64,000 nt of DNA, taken from assembly GCF_001426565.1 (NCBI RefSeq), contig NZ_LMFA01000012.1, positions 124,861 to 188,860 of the forward strand, given 5' to 3'. The notes under the pieces are model-generated. The model ran no database searches. It saw only the letters and a list, made by a program, of their open reading frames with translations, and was not told where the DNA came from. Source of the DNA: Rhizobium sp. Root482 (GTDB taxonomy: Bacteria; Pseudomonadota; Alphaproteobacteria; Rhizobiales; Rhizobiaceae). Of the stretch, positions 37,049 through 49,109 are shown one piece after another; the stretch's first letter is position 1, and the number at the start of each line of letters is the position of its first letter. The position numbers and the translations under genes were made by a program.

Positions 37049-38452
37049 ATGCCGACCATCAGCCGCCGCATGCTTCTCAAAGGATCCGCCGCAGCCGCCG
37101 GCTCCTTCGCGCTTGGTGCCGGGCTTGCCGTGCGCGGCAGCATCGCATCACCGACGCCGCATCTGCTCAAGGCGCAGTTCACCGAGGCGCGGCTGGCAAG
37201 CGGCGGCATCACGCCGCGGGTCATGACCTATGGGCTTGGCGAGGATGCCGCCACCGGCATGCCGCCGGTCCTTCGGATGCGGCAGGGTGAGCCCTTTGCC
37301 GCGCGGCTGCTGAACGGCCTGGATGAGCCGACGACAGTCCACTGGCACGGCCTGCGCATTCCAAACGCCATGGACGGTGTGCCGGAGGCGACGCAGCCCT
37401 ATGTCTATCCCGGCGACGGCTTCGACTACGCCTTCACGCCCCCCGATGCCGGCACCTTCTGGTATCATCCCCATTGCAATACGCTGACGCAGATGGGGCA
37501 TGGGCTCACCGGAATGATCGTCGTCGAAAACCCGGCCGATCCGGTGTTCGATGCGGAAATCGTGCTCAACCTGCGCGACTGGCGGCTTGGCGCCGACGGC
37601 GCCTTCATCGCGCCGTTCAAGCCGCGCGACGCCGCCCGTGGCGGGACCTACGGCACGGTGCGCACCGCCAACTGGCAAAGGGAGCCCGTCCATGACGCGC
37701 CGGCCGGAAGCCTGACGCGCATCCGCATCGCCGCGACGGACGTGACGCGTATCTACGCGCTGAAGGTGGACGGCGCGGAAGCAAGCGTGATCGCGCTTGA
37801 CGGCAATCCGGTCGAGCGGCCTTTTCCGCTCGATATCCTGGAATTCGGTCCGGGCCAGCGCGTGGAACTGGTGGTGCGCATGCCGGATGCGGAAGGCGAA
37901 ACCGTCACGCTCACCAATATGCGCGGCTCCCACCCATGGACGATCGCGACGCTGCGGGCGACGGGCGCTTCCCTCAAGCGCGATATCCGCGACGTGACGC
38001 CGCTGCCGGCAAACCCCATTGCCGAACCGGACCTTTCCACCGCCACCGCCATTCCGCTCGACTTCACCGCCACTTCGGAGGCAGCACCAGGGCCGAGCAT
38101 CTGCGGCACGATCGGCTACAGTTTCTGGGCGATCAACAGGGTGGCCTGGCCCGGAGATCCCGCCGATCCGGTGGCGCCGCTCGCCGATCTGAAGCTTGGA
38201 AAGACCTATCTCCTGCAGGTTCGAAACCGCACCCCGCATGCCCATCCGATCCATCTCCACGGCCTGAGCTTCCGCGTCGTCGGCTCCAACAAGCGCGCCA
38301 TCCTGCCGCCGCCGACCGACACGATCCTGCTTCTGCCTGACGAACACGCGGAACTGGCCCTGGTCGCCGACAATCCCGGCGACTGGCTGTTGCATTGCCA
38401 TATCATCGAGCACCAGAAGACCGGAATGTCGGGATATTTCCATATCGCCTGA
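37049..38452 (+). CDS. Multicopper oxidase, Tat-exported
   Basis: 467 residues. Twin-arginine signal 'MPTISRRMLLKGSAAAAGSFALGAG' shows export in folded form. All four copper-ligand clusters are intact: 'HWHG' (98-101), 'HPHC' (140-143), 'HPIHLHG' (399-405) and 'HCHIIEHQKTGM' (449-460), with the T1 copper Cys450 and axial Met460. It would oxidise Cu(I), Fe(II) or phenols with oxygen in the periplasm. No Met-rich insert of CueO is seen. The gene stands alone between an MFS gene and rnd. Confidence 0.93.
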   Translation: MPTISRRMLLKGSAAAAGSFALGAGLAVRGSIASPTPHLLKAQFTEARLASGGITPRVMTYGLGEDAATGMPPVLRMRQGEPFAARLLNGLDEPTTVHWHGLRIPNAMDGVPEATQPYVYPGDGFDYAFTPPDAGTFWYHPHCNTLTQMGHGLTGMIVVENPADPVFDAEIVLNLRDWRLGADGAFIAPFKPRDAARGGTYGTVRTANWQREPVHDAPAGSLTRIRIAATDVTRIYALKVDGAEASVIALDGNPVERPFPLDILEFGPGQRVELVVRMPDAEGETVTLTNMRGSHPWTIATLRATGASLKRDIRDVTPLPANPIAEPDLSTATAIPLDFTATSEAAPGPSICGTIGYSFWAINRVAWPGDPADPVAPLADLKLGKTYLLQVRNRTPHAHPIHLHGLSFRVVGSNKRAILPPPTDTILLLPDEHAELALVADNPGDWLLHCHIIEHQKTGMSGYFHIA

Positions 38453-38536
38453 ACTTTTTTTCATTGTGACACCGGGCTTGAAGGGATACATCGGGTCAAC
38501 CCCTCGCCGCATTTCCGCCACAGTGATTGAAGTTTG

Positions 38537-39682
38537 ATGATCGAAACAACCGCCGAACTTGCCGCCGCCTGCGAAACGCTGGCCAAGGGGCAATATCTGA
38601 CAATCGACACGGAATTCCTCCGCGAGACGACTTTCTGGCCGCAACTGTGCCTGATCCAGATGGCCGGGCCGGACATCGCCGTCATCGTCGATCCCCTGGC
38701 CAAGGATATCGACCTTGCGCCGTTCTTCACGCTGATGGCCGATACCAATGTCGTCAAGGTGTTTCACGCCGCCCGCCAGGACATCGAGATCATCTACAAT
38801 CTCGGCAAGCTCATTCCCCATCCGATCTTCGATACGCAGGTGGCCGCCATGGTCTGCGGCTTCGGCGACAGCGTTTCCTACGACCAGCTCGTCAGCCGCA
38901 TCAAGGGCGTGCATATCGACAAGTCCTCGCGCTTCACCGACTGGAGCCGCCGTCCGCTGTCGGAAAAGCAGCTTGACTACGCGCTGGCCGACGTCACCCA
39001 TCTGCGCGATGTCTATCTGCACCTGAAGGAAGAGCTGGAGCGCGAGGGCCGGTCGCTCTGGCTGACCGAGGAAATGGCGGTTCTCGAAGCCAAGGAAACC
39101 TACGACATCCATCCGGACGATGCCTGGCAGAGACTGAAGATGCGGCTGAAGAAGCCGCAGGAGCTGGCCATCCTGCAGAAGATCGCCGCCTGGCGCGAGC
39201 GCGAGGCGCGCAGCCGCAACGTGCCGCGCGGGCGCATCATCAAGGATGACGGCCTTTACGAAATCGCCCAGCAGCAACCCAAGGACATGGAAGCCCTGTC
39301 GCGCCTGCGCACCATCCCCAAAGGATGGGAGCGCTCGGCCGCCGGCACCGCCATCGTCGAGGCCGTCAATGCGGCACTTGCCTTGCCGAAGGCGGACATG
39401 CCCAAGGTACCGCGCCAGAATCAGTCGCCGGAGGGCGCCCAGGCGGCCAGCGAGATGCTCAAGGTGCTTTTGAAGCTGATCGCAGAAAAACAGGGCGTTG
39501 CGGCCAAGATCATCGCCAACAGCGACGATCTCGAGCGCATCGCCTGCGAAGGGCCGCAGGCCGATGTCGGCGCATTGAAGGGCTGGCGGCGCGAACTTTT
39601 CGGCGAAACCGCACTGAAGCTGATCAATGGCGAGGTGGCGCTGCGCTTCGTCGATCGGAAGATCGAAGCGGTCGAACTCTGA
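38537..39682 (+). CDS. rnd: Ribonuclease D
   Basis: 381 residues. DEDDy exonuclease: 'TIDTEFLRETTFWPQLCLIQ' (first Asp and Glu), 'KVFHAARQDIEII' (second Asp), 'LDYALADVTHLRDVY' (third Asp and Tyr). Two HRDC domains follow ('QELAILQKIAAWREREARSRNVPRGRIIKDDGLYEIA'). It trims the 3' end of tRNA precursors. I start at ATG 38537; a TTG one codon earlier is the alternative. Confidence 0.94.
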   Translation: MIETTAELAAACETLAKGQYLTIDTEFLRETTFWPQLCLIQMAGPDIAVIVDPLAKDIDLAPFFTLMADTNVVKVFHAARQDIEIIYNLGKLIPHPIFDTQVAAMVCGFGDSVSYDQLVSRIKGVHIDKSSRFTDWSRRPLSEKQLDYALADVTHLRDVYLHLKEELEREGRSLWLTEEMAVLEAKETYDIHPDDAWQRLKMRLKKPQELAILQKIAAWREREARSRNVPRGRIIKDDGLYEIAQQQPKDMEALSRLRTIPKGWERSAAGTAIVEAVNAALALPKADMPKVPRQNQSPEGAQAASEMLKVLLKLIAEKQGVAAKIIANSDDLERIACEGPQADVGALKGWRRELFGETALKLINGEVALRFVDRKIEAVEL

Positions 39683-39691
39683 TCCCGGTCG

Positions 39692-40099
39692 TCAGGGATG
39701 CATCCGCGCGCCCTTGACGATCTTGTCGACCACTTTCTTGTCCGCATGCACGGCAATGCCGACGACTTTTGCGTCTTCGGGACCAAACCGTGCGAAAACC
39801 TCGCGGTTGGCCGCGTCGTGCCCCGTCGAAAACATTTCCTCGACATAGAGCGACGGGCGTACCTCCCGCTCCAGCGCACGGCGGTGGATCGTCGCGATAT
39901 TCCCTTCATCGGCTGACAGGACGATGATCGGCTGGATGCTCAACGGATTGTAGACGTTGCCGGCCGCATCGCGGTAAGCTTCCCCAATAAGGCCGGGTTT
40001 CTGCGCAACGATGCCGCTCGTGAGAAAGGCCGTGACGTTGAGTTTCTGCCAGACGGCCAGGTCCTCGCGCAGCACGATTGCAAATTTGGTATCGAACAT
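39692..40099 (-). CDS. DUF2000 domain protein
   Basis: 135 residues from 'MFDTKFAIVLREDLAVWQKLNVTAFLTSGIVAQ', the DUF2000 signature; 'PIIVLSADEGNIATIHRRALEREV' and 'KVVGIAVHADKKVVDKIVKGARMHP' resemble the peptidyl-tRNA hydrolase 2 fold. The start has GGAG 9 bases upstream; a longer frame reaches 40240. Its start codon overlaps, on the opposite strand, that of the AraC regulator (CATG at 40097-40100), an arrangement suggesting that AraC controls this gene. Function unknown. Confidence 0.88.
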   Translation of the reverse strand: MFDTKFAIVLREDLAVWQKLNVTAFLTSGIVAQKPGLIGEAYRDAAGNVYNPLSIQPIIVLSADEGNIATIHRRALEREVRPSLYVEEMFSTGHDAANREVFARFGPEDAKVVGIAVHADKKVVDKIVKGARMHP

Positions 40100-41024
40100 G
40101 AATGCCAACTCCATTCTCGGAAACAGGACGCTTGGCGCGTCGCCGGCCGGTCTAGCCGATGCGGGCGGCGGCGATCTTGAACGTTCGTGCGGCGCGGCTT
40201 CAGTCGACAGGATCACCATTGCGCCGGCCTCGGGCGGCATCGAGCGGATCGAGGCGCAGTTCCGAGGCGATGCCTTTGCGCCGCATCGGCACGATACCTA
40301 TGCGCTGGGTCTGACGCTTCGGGGCGTCCAGACCTTCCGTTATCGCGGCATGGTGCGCTACAGCCAGCCCGGAAACATCATCGTGCTGCATCCCGACGAA
40401 CTTCACGACGGCGGCGCCGGGACCGAGGAAGGGCTGCGCTACCGGATGATGTATCTGCCGCCAGAAATACTGATGGACGCGCTCGACGGGCGTTGCCGCG
40501 GCCTTCCGTTCGTCGCCTCCCCGATCATCTCCGACAGCATTTTCGCAAACAGCCTTGCCGAGGCGATGGGCGATCTCGAAGGCGAGATCGATGCACTTCA
40601 GCGTGACGATCTCCTGGCGGGGATCGCCGATTCGCTGGTGAAACATGCCGACGGCGGCTTAGAGGGTGGAAAGACCGACCAGGCGGCAATCCGGCGGACA
40701 TCCGACTATCTCCAGGCCCATTGCGAGCGGCAGGTCACGTCGCAGGTGCTGGAAGGGATCAGCGGCCTTGACCGTTTCACCCTCGCCCGGCAATTCCGGA
40801 CGATGCTCGGCACCAGCCCGCATCGCTACCTGATCATGCGCCGGCTGGAAAAGGCCCGTCGGCTGCTCGCCGGCGGCCGGAGTCTCGCCGAGACCGCGCT
40901 GGATACCGGCTTTGCCGATCAGGCGCATTTCACCCGCCATTTCAAGAAGGCATATGGACTGACGCCAGGCCGATGGGCAGGCTTGAGCGGCCGCCCATCG
41001 GCGCAAGCCTACGAAAGAACTTGA
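40098..41024 (+). CDS. AraC family transcriptional regulator
   Basis: About 308 residues. An N-terminal cupin-like ligand domain ('FAPHRHDTYALGLTLRGVQTFRYRG', 'PGNIIVLHPDELHDG') is joined to a C-terminal AraC HTH pair ('RQVTSQVLEGISGLDRFTLARQFRTMLGTSPHRYLIMRRLEKARRLLAGGRSLAETALDTGFADQAHFTRHFKKAYGLTPGRW'). There is no other start between 40098 and the conserved domain, so the ATG overlapping the divergent DUF2000 gene is the most downstream one possible. Probable local regulator. Confidence 0.92.
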   Translation: MNANSILGNRTLGASPAGLADAGGGDLERSCGAASVDRITIAPASGGIERIEAQFRGDAFAPHRHDTYALGLTLRGVQTFRYRGMVRYSQPGNIIVLHPDELHDGGAGTEEGLRYRMMYLPPEILMDALDGRCRGLPFVASPIISDSIFANSLAEAMGDLEGEIDALQRDDLLAGIADSLVKHADGGLEGGKTDQAAIRRTSDYLQAHCERQVTSQVLEGISGLDRFTLARQFRTMLGTSPHRYLIMRRLEKARRLLAGGRSLAETALDTGFADQAHFTRHFKKAYGLTPGRWAGLSGRPSAQAYERT

Positions 41025-41079
41025 CCGCAACCACCCAGATGGAAGAATGCGTCAAAGCGTTCACGGCGACTGGAGTAAA

Positions 41080-42147
41080 ATGAGAGACATATCTCCGGCA
41101 GAGAACTGGCTGATGATCACGCTTGGCATGGCACTGAGCGGCGTTCTCTACAGCGTCCTCATGTATCCTGGGGATTCCGTGCTGATCGGCGCCGTCTATG
41201 CCATCTTCATGGGCGTCCCGCTGATCGCGTTCGAACGCAGGGTGCTGTTCCGCTCGCTCTACCGGCGCATCGAGAGACTGCCGACGCTCGCCTATATCGC
41301 CTGCGCCCTGATCATCTACGAGATCATGATGAGCGCCGGATTTGCGCTGGCCGGCATTTTGATGCGCCTGCTTGGATGGATGGAACCCAGCCCGTTGCGC
41401 GGGATCATGGTCATGCCGTTCGAGGTCTTCCTCTATGCGCTCGCCGTCTGCGCGCTGATCATCTTCATCCTTCGAGTGCGCGACCTGCTGGGACGCGACG
41501 TTTTTACCAGCATGCTGATCAGCCGCTATCGCAAACCCGTGCGCGAAGAACGGGTCTTCCTGTTCATCGACCTCGCCGATTCGACGCCTTTTGCAGAAAA
41601 GCACGGCGATCTTCATGCCCAGCAGCTTTTGAAGGCGCTGTTTGCGACCTTCGCGGAGCCGGTGCGGCGCTACAAGGGCGCGATCGACGATTATATCGGC
41701 GACGCCGCGATCATCACCTGGCCGATGAAAAGAGGCATCAAGGACGCCCGCTGTATCCGCTGCATCTTCGAAATCCTCGACCAGATCGAGGAAGACGCGG
41801 AGATCTGGCGCAAGAAATTCGGCCAGGTTCCGCGCCTGCGGGCCGCCCTTCACGGCGGCTTCATCATCACCGCCGAGATCGGCGTCGACCATCACAAGAT
41901 CGCCTATTTCGGCGATACGGTGAACACCACGGCGCGCCTGGAATCGCTCTGCCGGACACTGAAGCAGCCGGTGCTGATTTCGGCCGACCTCGCCGAGCGC
42001 ATCGCCCTGCCCGACACATTCGCCATGGATGATCTCGGCATGCATGCTGTCAAGGGACGAGGGCAGACGATCGGCGTCATGGCGCTGCGATCACGGGGGC
42101 AGATCGTGCCGGCTGAAACACTCGACCTGCGCATCCCGGCCGAATGA
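41080..42147 (+). CDS. Membrane-bound class III adenylate/guanylate cyclase
   Basis: About 355 residues; ATG 41080 has GGAG before it, and 41047 is an alternative adding 11 residues. The N-terminal ~145 residues have about four to five membrane helices. The catalytic domain starts at 'RVFLFIDLADSTPFAEK' (first metal Asp) with the second Asp in 'DDYIGDAAIITWP'; 'HHKIAYFGDTVNTTARLESL' holds the base-recognising Lys and Asp and transition-state Asn and Arg. Substrate-contact residues resemble adenylate cyclases of rhizobia (CyaA type). Confidence 0.88.
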   Translation: MRDISPAENWLMITLGMALSGVLYSVLMYPGDSVLIGAVYAIFMGVPLIAFERRVLFRSLYRRIERLPTLAYIACALIIYEIMMSAGFALAGILMRLLGWMEPSPLRGIMVMPFEVFLYALAVCALIIFILRVRDLLGRDVFTSMLISRYRKPVREERVFLFIDLADSTPFAEKHGDLHAQQLLKALFATFAEPVRRYKGAIDDYIGDAAIITWPMKRGIKDARCIRCIFEILDQIEEDAEIWRKKFGQVPRLRAALHGGFIITAEIGVDHHKIAYFGDTVNTTARLESLCRTLKQPVLISADLAERIALPDTFAMDDLGMHAVKGRGQTIGVMALRSRGQIVPAETLDLRIPAE

Positions 42148-42191
42148 GGCATCCCGTATCGGCATGGAGGTGACCGCGCGGGACAGCCCGG

Positions 42192-43715
42192 TTACCCCCC
42201 AAACCGGAAGGCGATGCGCTTGCCTGTGAGCTTGGCGAGCTGCTGCAGGCGGCTGTCGAGCCGTTCGCCTTCGAATTCGGCATAGGCAGCGGGAACGAGG
42301 AATTCGAGGTCGAGATCGGGCGCCGTTGATCGGCGGATATCGAGATTGCGGATAATGCCGGGCATCGATGCCGAAAACAGATAGACGACGCGCAGAAGGC
42401 CGCCGAGCAGCTTGGCCAGTTCCAACATGCGCGGCGTGGTGATGGCGGCCAGCGGACCGGTCGCTCCATCGTCGTTCAGGCCTTCGAAACGGTAGTAATT
42501 GGCGAGCGCGATATAGGCACGGCCGGCATGGGTGATGCCGGAAAAAGTGCTGTGGGCGATGATGTTGAGCGCCTGCAGGCCACGGTAATCGGGGTGGGCG
42601 CGCCAGCTGATATCGGCAAGCAGGCAGGCCGCCTGCCGGTAGCGGCTCTCCTCCCCGGTCTCTTCAATGCCGAAATGCGACATCACCCGGCCCGTCCATT
42701 CGGCCAGTTCACGCGCATGTTCAGGCGAGCGGGCCCGCAATATGGCAAGCTCGCGGGCCGCCGTCAGCAGCGGGTCATGGGCGCGCACCGCCGCCGTCAA
42801 CAGTGAAAACAGGTAGCCTTCACGCACGCCGAGCGCCGAAAACGAGATGCGCGCCGGGCGCATCTGGGCGATCGCCTCCTGCAGGGCGATGGCGCCGAAC
42901 GGCATCAGGCCGCGCCGGCTTTTGGAAATGGTGGCATAGGCAGGGGCCTTCGGATCCTTCGGCTCGATCACCTCCGGCAGGAAGGCCATGGCCTCCTCGA
43001 AGGAGATTTCATAGCCCTGCATCATGTGCAGCGGATAATTGCGCGTCTCCATATGCAGCTTGGCGATCGCACGCCAGGTGCCGCCGACGGCATAGAAGGT
43101 GCGTCCGCCCGCATCGCGCAGCACCTGCGCGTCCTTCAGGTAGCGGCGCACATGGCTGCGCGCCTTGACGATCGATCCGCCGGCATGTTCGGAAAGCCGG
43201 ATGCCGCCGAGCGGCAGGGTGATACCCTTGCCGATGCGGGTGCCCGCCAGATCGACAAGCTCGAGCGAACCGCCGCCGAAATCGCCGACGACGCCATCTG
43301 GACCATGATAACCACTGACGATGCCGAGCGCCGAAAAATAGGCCTCTTCCTCGCCGGTCAGCACCCGGATCTTCTGGCCGAGGATGATTTCGGCGCGGCG
43401 GATGAAATCGGGGCCGTTGGAGGCATCACGGGCGGCGGCCGTTGCCAGGACGAAAACGGTGGAGGCGCGCGCTTGGGTGGACAGCGCCCTGAAACGGTGA
43501 AGCGCCTTCAGCGCCCGCTCGACGCTTTCCCCGTCCATTTTCCCGGTCGCGTCGATGCCCTTGCCGAGCCCGCACATGACCTTTTCGTTGAACAGGATGG
43601 CCGGCGAGCGGCTCAGCCCCTCATAGATCACCAGACGGATGGAGTTCGACCCGATATCCACGACGGAGACCGGGGCTATTCCAGGCAAACGCCCCTGGGC
43701 TTCGGATTCAACCAT
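42192..43715 (-). CDS. ppx: Exopolyphosphatase / guanosine pentaphosphatase
   Basis: 507 residues. The actin-like ATPase fold is shown by 'VVDIGSNSIRLVIYE' and 'VVGDFGGGSLELVDL'; 'VLATAAARDASNGPDF' and 'TGEEEAYFSALG' are the usual Ppx/GppA motifs. The C-terminal half contains an HD-like helical domain. It degrades polyphosphate from the end. It starts 10 bases after the ppk stop, so synthesis and breakdown of polyphosphate are encoded together. Confidence 0.95.
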   Translation of the reverse strand: MVESEAQGRLPGIAPVSVVDIGSNSIRLVIYEGLSRSPAILFNEKVMCGLGKGIDATGKMDGESVERALKALHRFRALSTQARASTVFVLATAAARDASNGPDFIRRAEIILGQKIRVLTGEEEAYFSALGIVSGYHGPDGVVGDFGGGSLELVDLAGTRIGKGITLPLGGIRLSEHAGGSIVKARSHVRRYLKDAQVLRDAGGRTFYAVGGTWRAIAKLHMETRNYPLHMMQGYEISFEEAMAFLPEVIEPKDPKAPAYATISKSRRGLMPFGAIALQEAIAQMRPARISFSALGVREGYLFSLLTAAVRAHDPLLTAARELAILRARSPEHARELAEWTGRVMSHFGIEETGEESRYRQAACLLADISWRAHPDYRGLQALNIIAHSTFSGITHAGRAYIALANYYRFEGLNDDGATGPLAAITTPRMLELAKLLGGLLRVVYLFSASMPGIIRNLDIRRSTAPDLDLEFLVPAAYAEFEGERLDSRLQQLAKLTGKRIAFRFGG

Positions 43716-43725
43716 GCAATTCCAG

Positions 43726-45912
<2,187 letters not shown>

Positions 45913-45979
45913 TGTCCCCGCCCGCATCCTGTGCTTTTGCCCAAGCAGCTAGCCCAGTTTGACGACGGAACTGTGACAG

Positions 45980-46666
45980 TCAATCACCTTCGATGGTCTT
46001 TCCAAGGCTGTTGAGCACTTCCAGCGCCAGCGCGCGGTTGATGCGGGTGCCGCGCGCCAGTGCCAGCCGATCCAGCCGCTCGACGATGGTCTGGGCGGCT
46101 TCCAGCGAACGCTCCATGCGCGCCACGATATAGAAGATCAGCCGGTCGTCGACGGCAAGCTGGCGATCGGCAAAGAGCTTGACCAGGACCTGGGCCAGAA
46201 GTTCGTCGTCCGGCTCGCCGATCTCGACGACCGTCGCCGCCTTCAGCCGCGAACGCAGGTCGGCCAGCTCGGCCGGCCAGGACATCGGCCAGAGCCGACT
46301 GGTGATCAGGAGGCTGGTGCCGTTTTCGCGCACGCTGTTGATGACGTGAAACAGCGCCCGGTCGTCAAATCCGCGGCGGTCGGCATCCTCGAACAGGACG
46401 GGGCCTTTTGCGGCCGTCTCGGCGGCGTCGCTGCCGGCTTGCGGGTGAATGGCGGTGGCCCCGCTGTTTTCCCGCCAGATGGCCGCGAGATGCGATTTTC
46501 CCGATCCGACCGGCCCGGCAAGGATGACCACCGGCGATGGCCAGCGCGGCCAACTGTCGATGATCGAGACCGCCGCCTTCAGCCGTTCGGAGACGAGCAG
46601 GTCGTCGCGTCCGGTCTGCGGTTCATGCCCGAAGACGAGCGGCAACTGTTCGAACTTGCGCACCAT
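45980..46666 (-). CDS. hdaA: DnaA inactivator HdaA (Hda homologue)
   Basis: 228 residues. It starts with a beta-clamp-binding motif ('EQLPLVFGHE'), as in Hda, then the DnaA-like AAA+ domain: Walker A 'GPVGSGKSHLAAIWR', Walker B 'VLFEDADRR', and the sensor/arginine-finger region 'LKAATVVEIGEPDDELLAQVLVKLFADRQLAVDDRLIFYIVARMERS'. With the clamp it stimulates ATP hydrolysis by DnaA, preventing re-initiation. Start at 46666, five bases after the AI-2E permease stop. Confidence 0.93.
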   Translation of the reverse strand: MVRKFEQLPLVFGHEPQTGRDDLLVSERLKAAVSIIDSWPRWPSPVVILAGPVGSGKSHLAAIWRENSGATAIHPQAGSDAAETAAKGPVLFEDADRRGFDDRALFHVINSVRENGTSLLITSRLWPMSWPAELADLRSRLKAATVVEIGEPDDELLAQVLVKLFADRQLAVDDRLIFYIVARMERSLEAAQTIVERLDRLALARGTRINRALALEVLNSLGKTIEGD

Positions 46667-46671
46667 GATCC

Positions 46672-47808
46672 TTATCCCGGAAGCTTGTCGTCCGGCCGCT
46701 TGTGCTCCGGCTCGATCGTCAGGATATGCGGGTGGCCATGATAGAGGGTGCTGTCGAGATAACGCTGGATACCGAAGCGAACGAGGACGCCGATGGCCGC
46801 GGCGCACGGTACTGCCACCAGCAATCCGACGAAGCCGAAGAGCGCGCCGAAGGCAAGAAGCGCGAACATCAGCCAGACCGGATGAAGCCCGACGCTTTTG
46901 CCGACGAGTCGCGGCTGAAGAATATTGCCTTCGATGAACTGGCCGACGAAGAAGATCGCAGCGATCATGCCGATATGCAGATAATCCGGCCAGAACTGGA
47001 CAAGCGCCACGCCGACCGCAAGCACCAGGCCGACCATGGAGCCGACATAGGGAATGAAGCTGATCAAGCCGGCAAAGAGCCCGATCAACAGGCCGAAATT
47101 GAGCCCGGCGAAGGACAGGGAGATGCCGTAGAAGAGGCCAAGGATAATGCACAGCGACCCCTGCCCGCGCACGAAGCCGGCTATCGTCGCATCCATGTCG
47201 CGGGCGATCTGGCGGACGGTCGCCACGTGGTCGCGCGGCACCCAGCCATCGACCTTGTCGATCATCCGATCCCAATCGAGCAGAAGGTAGAAGGCGACCA
47301 CCGGCGTGACGACGAAGAGCGAGATGATATCGAGCAGCGCCATGCCCGAATTCCACAATTGCTGGAACAGCGTGCCGAGAAATCCGGCCCCCTGTTCGAG
47401 CAGTTTGGCGGAATTCTGCTTGATCGTATCCATCTGCCCGGTGATCCAGCCGGGCAGCCAGCCAACCTGACGGCTGGTCAGGAAGTCCTGAAGGCTGGAG
47501 ATATAGCTTGGCATCTTCTGGATGAAGTCGGCGGCCTGGGTGAAGACGATCGGGATGATGACCACGAGCGACAGGGCAAAGACGACGATGAAGCTGACCA
47601 GGATGACGATCGTTGCCATCAGCCGGCTCAGACCCAGCCTTTGCAACCGGTCGGCCACCGGATCGAGGAAATAGGCAAGCGCCATGCCGGCGATGAACGG
47701 CAGGAGAATATTGCTGAACATCGTGAGGAAGGCGATGAAGACGCAGAGGAAAAGCAGCCAGAAAATAACCTGGCGCTGCAATCTGCCGCTGTTCAATGTG
47801 TTGACCAT
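46672..47808 (-). CDS. AI-2E family transporter (PerM-like permease)
   Basis: 378 residues. Eight or so membrane helices; 'LPFIAGMALAYFLDPVADRLQRLGLSRLMATIVI' and 'GLISFIPYVGSMVGLVLAVGVAL...FFVGQFIEGNILQPRLVGKSVGLHPVWLMFALLAFGALFGFVGLLVAVPCAAAIGVL' are the family signature. Members include AI-2 exporters and Na+/H+ antiporters; the substrate here is not known. hdaA begins 5 bases after its stop, the usual linkage in alphaproteobacteria. Confidence 0.9.
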   Translation of the reverse strand: MVNTLNSGRLQRQVIFWLLFLCVFIAFLTMFSNILLPFIAGMALAYFLDPVADRLQRLGLSRLMATIVILVSFIVVFALSLVVIIPIVFTQAADFIQKMPSYISSLQDFLTSRQVGWLPGWITGQMDTIKQNSAKLLEQGAGFLGTLFQQLWNSGMALLDIISLFVVTPVVAFYLLLDWDRMIDKVDGWVPRDHVATVRQIARDMDATIAGFVRGQGSLCIILGLFYGISLSFAGLNFGLLIGLFAGLISFIPYVGSMVGLVLAVGVALVQFWPDYLHIGMIAAIFFVGQFIEGNILQPRLVGKSVGLHPVWLMFALLAFGALFGFVGLLVAVPCAAAIGVLVRFGIQRYLDSTLYHGHPHILTIEPEHKRPDDKLPG

Positions 47809-48026
47809 GCCGCTGTTCCGATGCCTCGCGCCTCAAGCGGCATCGCGCCGCTTCAGAGGTGGAGATAGGATGTGGCACGGACAATGGTCAAGCCTATGGC
47901 AAAAAACCACCGGCAGAATGGGGCAAAACGGTGAAAAAGCGGCTGTTTCGCCGGCAATCGGCTTGCGCTTGCCGCACCGCCATGCCAATCGCAATCGCAA
48001 AATGACGAGCCAGTGGAGAGCAAGCC

Positions 48027-49109
48027 ATGAGCGAGATGGACAAGAACGGCCTGACCTATAGCGATGCCGGCGTGGACATCGACGCCGGAAACCTGCTGGT
48101 GGAGAAGATCAAGCCGCATGTGCGCTCGACCCGGCGCCCTGGCGCCGATGGCGAGATCGGCGGTTTTGGCGGATTGTTCGACCTGAAGGCGGCCGGTTTC
48201 AACGACCCGGTTCTGGTGGCCGCCAATGACGGCGTCGGCACCAAGCTGAAAATCGCCATCGACGCCGACAAGCACGATACGGTCGGCATCGACCTTGTGG
48301 CCATGTGCGTCAACGATCTCGTCGTGCAGGGCGCCGAGCCTCTGTTCTTCCTCGACTACTTCGCCACCGGCAAGCTCGATCCCGACCAGGGTGCTTCCAT
48401 CGTCGGCGGGATCGCCGCCGGTTGCCGTCAGGCAGGCTGCGCGCTGATCGGCGGCGAGACCGCCGAAATGCCGGGCATGTATGCGGGCGGCGACTACGAC
48501 CTCGCCGGCTTTGCCGTCGGCGCCGCCGAACGCGGCCAGTTGCTGCCGGCAGGCGATATTTCCGAGGGCGATGTGATCCTTGGGCTTGCCTCCTCCGGCG
48601 TGCATTCGAACGGCTATTCGCTGGTGCGCAAGATCGTCTCGCTTTCCGGCCTTGCCTGGGATGCGCCGGCGCCCTTTTCTCAAGATGCAGGCTCCGCCAC
48701 CCTGGCCGACGTGCTGATGACGCCGACGCGCATCTATGTGAAGCCGCTGTTGAAGGCGATCCGCGAAACCGGAAAGATCAAGGCGCTTGCCCATATCACC
48801 GGCGGCGGCTTTCCCGAAAACATCCCGCGTGTACTGCCGAAGCATCTGGCCGCCGAGATCGACCTTGCTGCGATCAAGCCGCCGGCGGTCTTCTCCTGGC
48901 TTGCCAGGACCGGCGGTGTCGCGACCACTGAGATGCTGCGCACCTTCAATTGCGGCGTCGGCATGATCGCGGTCGTTTCGACGGAAGACGCGGACAAGGT
49001 CACCTCCGTGCTGAAGGCCGAGGGCGAGACCGTGTTTGCCCTGGGGCGGATGGTGGCCCGGACGGAAGGCGCCGCCGGCACGATCTACAAGGGCACGCTC
49101 GCCCTATGA
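48027..49109 (+). CDS. purM: Phosphoribosylformylglycinamidine cyclo-ligase
   Basis: 360 residues. Step five of purine synthesis: closes FGAM to AIR with ATP. '[54 protein letters not shown]' is the ATP-binding signature, '[15 protein letters not shown]' follows, and '[15 protein letters not shown]' lies in the C-terminal half. The stop overlaps the purN start (ATGA). GGAG 10 bases before the ATG supports the start. Confidence 0.98.
   Translation: MSEMDKNGLTYSDAGVDIDAGNLLVEKIKPHVRSTRRPGADGEIGGFGGLFDLKAAGFNDPVLVAANDGVGTKLKIAIDADKHDTVGIDLVAMCVNDLVVQGAEPLFFLDYFATGKLDPDQGASIVGGIAAGCRQAGCALIGGETAEMPGMYAGGDYDLAGFAVGAAERGQLLPAGDISEGDVILGLASSGVHSNGYSLVRKIVSLSGLAWDAPAPFSQDAGSATLADVLMTPTRIYVKPLLKAIRETGKIKALAHITGGGFPENIPRVLPKHLAAEIDLAAIKPPAVFSWLARTGGVATTEMLRTFNCGVGMIAVVSTEDADKVTSVLKAEGETVFALGRMVARTEGAAGTIYKGTLAL

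Noticed and set aside
37148-39277. A 709-codon open frame antisense to the multicopper oxidase and rnd
   Set aside because: It runs across two well-supported genes and has no family features.
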